Positions 57,541-64,000 of a stretch of DNA of 64,000 nucleotides are shown piece by piece. A program made the translations under genes and the position numbers. Below the pieces are notes generated by a model that saw nothing but the letters and a program-made list of their open reading frames with translations, ran no database searches and was not told the DNA's origin. Source of the stretch: Desmodus rotundus (taxonomy: Eukaryota > Chordata > Mammalia > Chiroptera > Phyllostomidae); contig NC_071387.1 in assembly GCF_022682495.2 (NCBI RefSeq), positions 199,866,143-199,930,142 of the forward strand. Reading direction: 5' to 3'. Every line of letters starts with the position of its first letter. Positions within the stretch are counted from its first letter, which is position 1.

Positions 57541-60099
57541 CACATCAGAGAAGGTCAGCAAGTCTAAGAAAAAATTCTCAAGAATATGTCAAAAGCATTT
57601 TTCCTCTCAGATTTTGGATTTTTTCCTATCACCTCAGTTAGAATCCTGGGAGACCATTCACAGGAGTAGTAAAAACTTTTGGCATCCATCAGAACTTGGC
57701 TCTCTTTTTCTTTCTGGGCACACAAAGTTCACCCTATTGACTCCCCTGTAGTTACATGGGGACATCTGATTAAGCTGTGGCTTCTGAAAGTGAGCAGAAA
57801 TGATATACTTCTAGTGTAGTCCTGGCCTTTAAAACATCTCACACATTTTCATTCCTTGTCTTTCTGCTTCATTATTGGCCAGAGGATGATGAACTTGAGG
57901 ACTTCAAGGTCCTAAGGGCTCAGCGTAGTGAATGAATGGAAGGGTCACTGGTGCCCTGTGGATGCCCACTGGACTGTGACTGGGGTGAGAAAGAAGGCTT
58001 TGGTGGTTAAGCTTCTGAGCTATAGAGAGGCTGGGCTGTGTAATGGCTACCTTTAGCCTGAGTAATCTAGGAACAGCCCAGAGACAGCTTAGTTTACGTG
58101 GTAACTACTATGTTTAACCAAGTAAAAGAGCTGTGAATAAGGAGCAAACCTGCGGCCCTGGCCTACTGCCAGAGCTCCATCCTAATCCCATCACTGAAGT
58201 CTCAGAGTCACCTCTGTCTTGCTTCCTCTACATATTCAGCCCCTGCACACTGTCACATTAACATATGTTCATAGGTGTTGGACAACACTTGTTGGATGGC
58301 TGACTGAATATTTTTATCAGGTTATATATAAAACACAAAATTCTGATGCACAGATCTGCTGAATGAGCACTTGACCTTCAGCTCTACACTCTGCAACACA
58401 TTCTTCCTATTGATCGATAGGCCCTCCATATTACTGAGGGATATGTTCTCAGACCTTATTAATTCCCCAATAAAGCTGTTCACGTGCACTAATTTTAACT
58501 CAGGGACAGATGGTGACAAAGCCAACTGAGAAGTGGTTGTTAGATAAGTGTTTGAATAGTGATGCATTTCTGTGTCCCAGAGTGAGACAACTGCACTCAG
58601 AAGAATATGTTTAATATCTTAAAAGGTAAGGGCTATTGTCAATTACACAAGGCTCTCTCTCTAGATTTCTTAATAAGTTCACCACCCCATTATTGTCGAC
58701 AAATATGTCTAATAGCTGCTAGCCTTCCTGTGCCGGTGTATTTGCACATGGAAGTGGCGTGCGCCTATGCAAATGTCTGCACACTTGGCCTGGAAGAGCC
58801 TAGTACATCATTGTTGACTCACCGCTTTACAATAACAACATCGCCTCTTTGTACAGCACACAACTGATGGTACATCTGCCAGGCAACCCTCTCTGGGACC
58901 ATCAAAGGGAAAACAATGATTGGAAAGTCAATATCCAAAAGGTTAGTTAATTTCTCCTTATCTTTGTAAATACTCTTCTTGAAAGATTATCCATAATAAT
59001 TTTCCTTAATAATAATCCTTAGTCTGGTAGACATCTATGGCCACATTCCCATGCTTCTCAAGTCAGCTTTAGAAACAGAAGTGGATTTTAATATTACCAC
59101 AAAACAATATGATTTGGAAGAGAAGTTTGCTGCTTTGCTGATACCCACAGTTCTGTTAATTGCCAATTTATTTACAATACAAAATACAAATGGTCTGGGG
59201 TGCTTTTCATGGGTGTGTCTAAGTAGAGGAGCTAATCCACGCCTGGATTTCTGGATTGCATTTCTAAATGTCCTCAATTGCCTAAAAGACCGCATTATTT
59301 CGTTAAAGTTCTGTGTGTGTCCAAGCACATGGAGCCCTGGCGGAGCCGGTGGGTCAGCATGGGAACAGCAGCAGATGATGCTGACTTTCACCTCCCGTGC
59401 AGATCAGGAGATTCCCTGATGCACAGAAGTCCCCTGAGTACACAGCAGCACCCACGTGCTTACAGAAGGAAGTGTGAGTAAAGCAGGTGTGACGGCCTCC
59501 AACAGGCAGTCTACCTCTCTCTCTGCCCATCTGCAGACTACACCGAGCCTTTCGTCACTCACACGTTCACAAGGTTCTTGTGGGTAGATGGGTCACACAC
59601 TTCACAGCAGACACATGCTAGGCATCCCCATCACACCCTCCTCTCCCTGTTCAGTTGCCATGTCTTGTCCCTCTATTTTCCTCCCATATCCTTCTAAAAT
59701 CCCCTCTACAATTCCAAGCAATTCTGCTTGCAGACTCAGCTGGCCTATCTCACTGACTAAAAATGCCAGGCTGACTTCTAGAGGAATTATAACTATCTAG
59801 TATTCCCCAAAGTGTACCCCCATGGGGGACTTGGTTTTTTCACCATGTGGCATGTTAAAGTCTTTACCTCCCCCCCCCCCCCCGCCCAGAATGGCTCCCT
59901 TTATATACAAGATTACAGCTTCCAGAAAAATGTGATTTCTCAATATTGTTTCAAGAGCAGTAAGACTGGCACACAACCATCCAACCAAAAGCCCACGTGC
60001 CTCCTCATCCTCAGTTTCAGTTTTCCATCCTTCGGGCAGAAACTTCCTTGGGTCTCCCAAAAGTGGGGATGCCCTGCCTACAGACCTGGCCCTATCTTA

Positions 60100-60270
60100 G
60101 AACTGATAATAAATCCTGATTTATCTCTCTTTCTCTTCACACCCTCCCAGGCTAGAAGCTTACTGATGTCAAGAACCGTGTGGGTTATTTTTTCTTCTGC
60201 ATTCCTCATGCTTAATACAAAGCTCAATGCATAGAAGGTGCTCAATAAATGGTTTTGAATAAATGAAATT
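60100..60270 (+). repeat. MIR/L2-type 3' end fragment
   Basis: 'gatgtcaagaaccgtgtgg', 'caatgcatagaaggtgctcaataaatggttttgaataaatga', the shared 3' tail of CORE-SINE/L2 repeats. Confidence 0.7.
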
Positions 60271-60548
60271 TATTGGGTGTCAGTTGCATTTAGAGAGAAG
60301 TTGTTGATAACATTACTCTCCAAAGGGCTGTTAACTATTGGAATATGTGGCTGGGAGAGGTAATGCTTGTCTTGGGTGGTTTAAAATTTGGTAATAATAG
60401 CAATGTGTGTTTTAATAGAATTTTCAATTTTCAAAGTATTTTCAGAGAGAATATTGTATTTTATTTTTTCCCCCAACCCTGTGAGGTTTCAGGATGGTGT
60501 TACTGAATTTCAAAACACTTCTGGCTGCTCAGTGGTAGAGATGCGCCT

Positions 60549-60857
60549 AGTACCTGTCTTTTTAATTTTTTTTTAATTTTTTATTGTTATTCAATTACAG
60601 TTGTGTGCCTTTTCTCCCCATCCCTCTACCCCACCCCAGCTGAACCCCCCTCCCTCCCCCACCTTCACCCTCCCCCTTGATTTTGTCCATGTGTCCTTTA
60701 TAGTAGTTCCTGTAATCCCCTCTCCTCACTGTCCCCTCCCCACTCCCTAGTACATTTACACAATGGAGTTCTACGCAGCAGAGAGAAAGAAGGAGCTTAT
60801 ACCCTTTGCAACAGCATGGATGGAACTGGAGAGCATTATGTTAAGTACCTGTCTTTT
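60549..60857. mobile_element. Twin-primed (5'-inverted) bat L1 with perfect target duplication
   Basis: The 14-mer agtacctgtctttt flanks both sides (60549-60562 and 60844-60857). Inside, 60563-60750 is an L1 3' UTR in minus orientation (poly(A) complement at left, then 'tattcaattacagttgtg...'). 60751-60843 is the L1 ORF2 end in plus orientation ('acaatggagttctacgcagcagag...ggaactggagagcattatg'). The opposite orientations within one target duplication are the signature of twin priming. Confidence 0.93.
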
Positions 60858-61312
60858 GACTAGATTGGTACAATCTTTCTAGAGGTAATATTTCTTAAAA
60901 GCCTAAAAAATACAGATGCACTTTGAATTGAAAAGTACACTTCTAGAAACTTATTCTAAATAAACAGATATGTGCAAAAAACAATTATCTACAAAAATAA
61001 TCCCCTAGGGCCATTTATAAAAAGAGAAAATTGTAGAAAATCTAAAAATCAAATCATAAAGAATTATTGAACTAAATCATTGCATGGGCATCCAATGACT
61101 TATTATTTAATCTTTAAAATGATGTAATACAATTTTAATGATATTGAAACATTTGAGAATGAAAAAATCTGGGTACAGAAAATAGATGTGTTTGACCTCG
61201 ATTCTAATATATGTGTCCCCACAAACGCAGAGAAGAAGGACTAGAACTATATATGCAACAACATATTAGCAGTGGTTATCTCTGGGAGGATGACTCTAAA
61301 ATAAAAATCACC

Positions 61313-62265
61313 ATTTTGGGGTCAAGATGGCAGCAGAGGTACACACGGCTTGCCTCCTCGTACAACCGCATCGAAATTACAACTAAACTACAGAACAACC
61401 ATTATTCATAACCACCAGAAATCTAGCTGAATGGAAGTCCTACAATTACGGAATTAAAGAAGAAACCATACTGAGGCTGGTAGGAGGGACAGAGATGTAG
61501 AACAGGTTGGTCCCAACCCATGTGGGGCAGATAAAAATTAGTAGGGGTATCTCAGGAGTGAGGGGTTCCAGCCCCCCCAGCCCCCCACCCGCCCCAGCCA
61601 AGGGTTCTAGTGCCAGGAAGATAAATTCACATAATTCTGGCTGCAAAAACCAGTGGGGGATGAGGCTGTGGAAAACAGAAATTTCTAGAATCCGAGGCAG
61701 TTCCTTTTAAAGGGCCCACACACAGACTTACTTGTTCTCAATCTCTCTGAGCTCCGGCATTGGGGAAGCAGCTTGAAAGGTACCAGAGACATGCAGCAGG
61801 GAATTGAAGGGTCTGGCATTGGGGTGAGAGCTGGGGGAAGCTTTGTCCTAGAGAGAAGTGCTGGAAGAGGCCATTGTTCCTTTTCTGAGACCTCCCCCAC
61901 AGAGCAGGCAAGCGAGTGCCATATCTGAGATTCCATCAACCTGACTCACACTGTTTCCCCCACCCTGGGGATTCCTTCACGTTTGCTACAGGGGAGGGTG
62001 GTCAGGAGGATGGGTGAAAAAGGTGAAGGGAATAAGAAGTACAAATCGGTTGTTACAGAATAGTCATGGGGCTGTAAAGTACAGAATAGGGAATATAGTA
62101 GCCTAAGAACATAGATATATGACCCACAGACATGGACAATGGTGTGGGATTTGCCTGAGGGGGTGAGGGGGTGAGGGGGTCTGGGTGGAGGGGGCAAAGG
62201 AGGAAAAATTGGGACAACCATAATAACATAATAAAGTAGAATTTAAATTAAAAAATAAAACTATT
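61313..62265 (+). mobile_element. HAL1 deletion derivative (5' UTR joined to 3' UTR, no ORF1)
   Basis: Starts 'ggtcaagatggcagcagaggtacacac', like the other HAL1 5' ends, and follows the 5' UTR of copy B to about 61985. It then continues directly with HAL1 3' UTR ('gggtgaaaaaggtgaagggaataagaag...acaaccataataacataataaag') and an A-rich tail. The ORF1 region (about 1.6 kb relative to copy B) is missing. Confidence 0.85.
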
Positions 62266-64000
62266 ACTTTTAAAATAAAATAAGCTATTATTAAAGGAAA
62301 CAATATAAAAAGTTATTACTTTATAATTGAGGGGGGGAAATCCCATAAAAATTTTACCACCTCAAAAACAATCTCCTAATGAAAAGTGGCCATTTCACGG
62401 CATAAATGCAGGGAAGAAGTCCCACTAGAGCGCAATACAGAAATTGCTTTTCTGTGTTGCAGCGAAATTTTCAGCGGTTGCTGATGGCCAGCCTCCCTGT
62501 GTCAATTAGTGCATGTGGCTGAGCATGCGCTCCTCCTCCTGGGGAGTAAAGAGTGATGCCAGCAGCTCATAATGCCTCACAGCCTGCTCCCTTGGTTTTA
62601 GGAATTCCCTCTACTTCTCCAAATTCCATTATTGTGTTCGTCTTAGGCTTATTTAAAATACTGAGGGGTGACTAGCCATCATTTGCCATTAACCTTCTGA
62701 CAAGTGGGTGAAAGACTATTTCATGGAAAAACTCCTTTTTCAGAACTTCAGAGAAGCGTGTGGTCATCTTATTAAAAGAAAGAGTTTAAGGAGTTCACAG
62801 GGTCGTCTGAGGAGCTGGGCACTTGTTTCACTCTGGCCCTTAGCTCTGTTCATCCCTGGTATGCAAACACGAGGGCCTGAGCTTCAGAGGGTGGTGGGTG
62901 GAGGGGAAGCTGGCGGGCTCAGAAGTCTGATCATCTCTGCCACATCTTGAAGCCACTACTAGTTGTTAAGTCCCTCTCTCTCCCCTCACTATGCTGCTTC
63001 TTGTACCAGCACATCCTGTCTCTACCGGATTTAATCATCTCCCTTTCTCACCCATGTACAATATGTTCTTTCAAACTTCCTTCATTCAAAACTTCTGGGC
63101 TACGTATCCAGCCAGATAATTACTTGACTCTCTCACTGGCTTATATTCACTCTTTTTTCTTCTTTCTCTTTTATTCAGCTTCCCTCAGAAGCCTTCTCTT
63201 AGCAGAAAAGCCACCTGTCCAATACAAAATGTAATGGCCAGTGTCCTTAGTGAGGCTGGGTCTGAGAATGGAGCAGTGAATACTCCCAGTGCCGGCTCAT
63301 TCAGTGACAATGGGGAGGAGGAAGGGAGCACTGGATTCATCCCTTTTTAATGCATTTTCAGAAAAAGTCAGGATCAGTTTAGTGTGGTGGCTGGAAAACC
63401 CATCCATCCACTCATTCACCCACTCACCCATCCTTCCACAAATGTTCGCTGAGCATCTGTGATGGGCAGGCATGGGCAGGGCCCTGGGAGTAAAGGGTTG
63501 TGCTAAAGCAATGCTCCTGGTATCTAGTCTGGTGAAGACAGAGCCAGTAGGACACTTAAATGTAAATGACACAAATTTTAAGAAGTTTGCAGGTTCCCTG
63601 AGAGCCAACAGCGGGTAGATCTGACCTGGTCAAGGAGGCGGGGCTTTCTTGGGAGGCTATCTCGGGAGTGAGCAGAGGAAAGCCCCTCTTTGTCCATTTA
63701 CGACCCTGGTATAACTGCGTTTAGTAGACACGGCTGGTGGCTCCTCCAACACGCACATTCCCCTTTGTGTTGGCTCACAGAGCCCAGTTTTGTCAGCTAT
63801 CACCTGTCCAGTCCCAGGGCATGAGGAGCTGTCAGTCTAAGGTAACCATGGTAACCCCATTTACTGTTTGTCTGTGATTGGTATAGGAGTGGTTATCTCT
63901 CCAGTTATGGCAGAGGTCTTCTGGGGTCACTGGGAAAGATTTTCCTCCCTGATAAAAAGAGCGAAGGTGGTGGGGAAGCCTCTTCCAAGTGGAAAGAGTC

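Larger units (their letters stand above)
48827..64000 (-). other. PRLR: PRLR 5' intron (upstream of the first coding exon)
   Basis: 15 kb upstream of the signal-peptide exon. Mammalian PRLR has noncoding exons and several promoters upstream of the first coding exon; I could not recognise one here. Repeats are listed separately. Stretches 50440-51700, 51940-52600, 53060-54930, 57560-60090 and 62270-64000 are largely unique sequence without a credible coding exon. Open frames there lack family similarity. Confidence 0.7.

Noticed and set aside
59035..59419. Open frames of 122 (+) and 118 (-) codons as a new gene
   Set aside because: No recognisable family, no convincing splice structure, and both strands are open equally, which points to base composition.
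60200..60260. AATAAA poly(A) signals as gene ends
   Set aside because: They sit in MIR/L2 tails; such hexamers are common in this AT-rich sequence and prove nothing alone.

Overview
This is a stretch of mammalian nuclear DNA, most likely from a bat. It carries eight tRNA-derived SINEs of the bat Ves type (heads reading like 'tagctcagtgg...', then 'ggtttgattccc', then a CT-rich run and an A-rich tail), young ORF1-only LINEs (HAL1) of the kind known from bats, bat-like L1 3' ends, and older eutherian repeats (MIR, L2, MER5A, MER20, MER2/Tigger, L1M). A yangochiropteran is my inference; I cannot name the species.

Two host genes are present, both on the minus strand and in tandem. (1) The 5' part of AGXT2 (mitochondrial alanine-glyoxylate aminotransferase 2): coding exon 1 (11865-11958), exon 2 (5221-5306) and exon 3 (4073-4257). 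The rest of the gene lies off the left edge. (2) The complete coding region of PRLR (prolactin receptor), in eight exons from the start codon at 48786-48788 to the stop at 33698-33700. The spliced coding segments total 1872 nt (623 aa plus stop), all junctions are in phase, and the length nearly equals the human long form (622 aa). Order along the minus strand: signal peptide, D1 (two exons), D2 (two exons, including the WSXWS-type motif), transmembrane exon, Box 1 exon, and the large cytoplasmic exon.

Layout: 1-4072 AGXT2 intron 3 (full-length HAL1 with an intact ORF1; a SINE split by a 7SK RNA retropseudogene). 4258-11864 AGXT2 introns 2 and 1 (a CA/TG-rich minisatellite and a SINE). 11959-33697 the interval between the AGXT2 start and the PRLR stop. 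This holds a large inverted pair of HAL1 copies, L1 and MER2 debris, and a 5 kb stretch without young repeats that probably belongs to the long PRLR 3' UTR. 33698-48826 PRLR coding exons and introns (L1M, MER20, a deleted mariner, hAT and Tigger fragments). 48827-64000 the 5' intron of PRLR (SINEs, MIR/L2, a twin-primed L1, a HAL1 deletion derivative). I see no other host protein gene.

The main observations are as follows. (a) A pair of near-identical inverted HAL1 arms flanks a spacer, and the target-site duplication of the left copy is found beside the 3' tail of the right copy. This suggests that recombination between the arms flipped the spacer. (b) The receptor has a WSEWG motif in place of WSXWS, has lost two membrane-proximal cytoplasmic tyrosines and carries a new N-glycosylation sequon. 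(c) A perfect 23-bp hairpin with a 9-nt loop lies at 23710-23764. (d) There is a tailless 7SK retropseudogene with target-site duplications. (e) AGXT2 exon 2 has a tandem TAGTAG splice acceptor.
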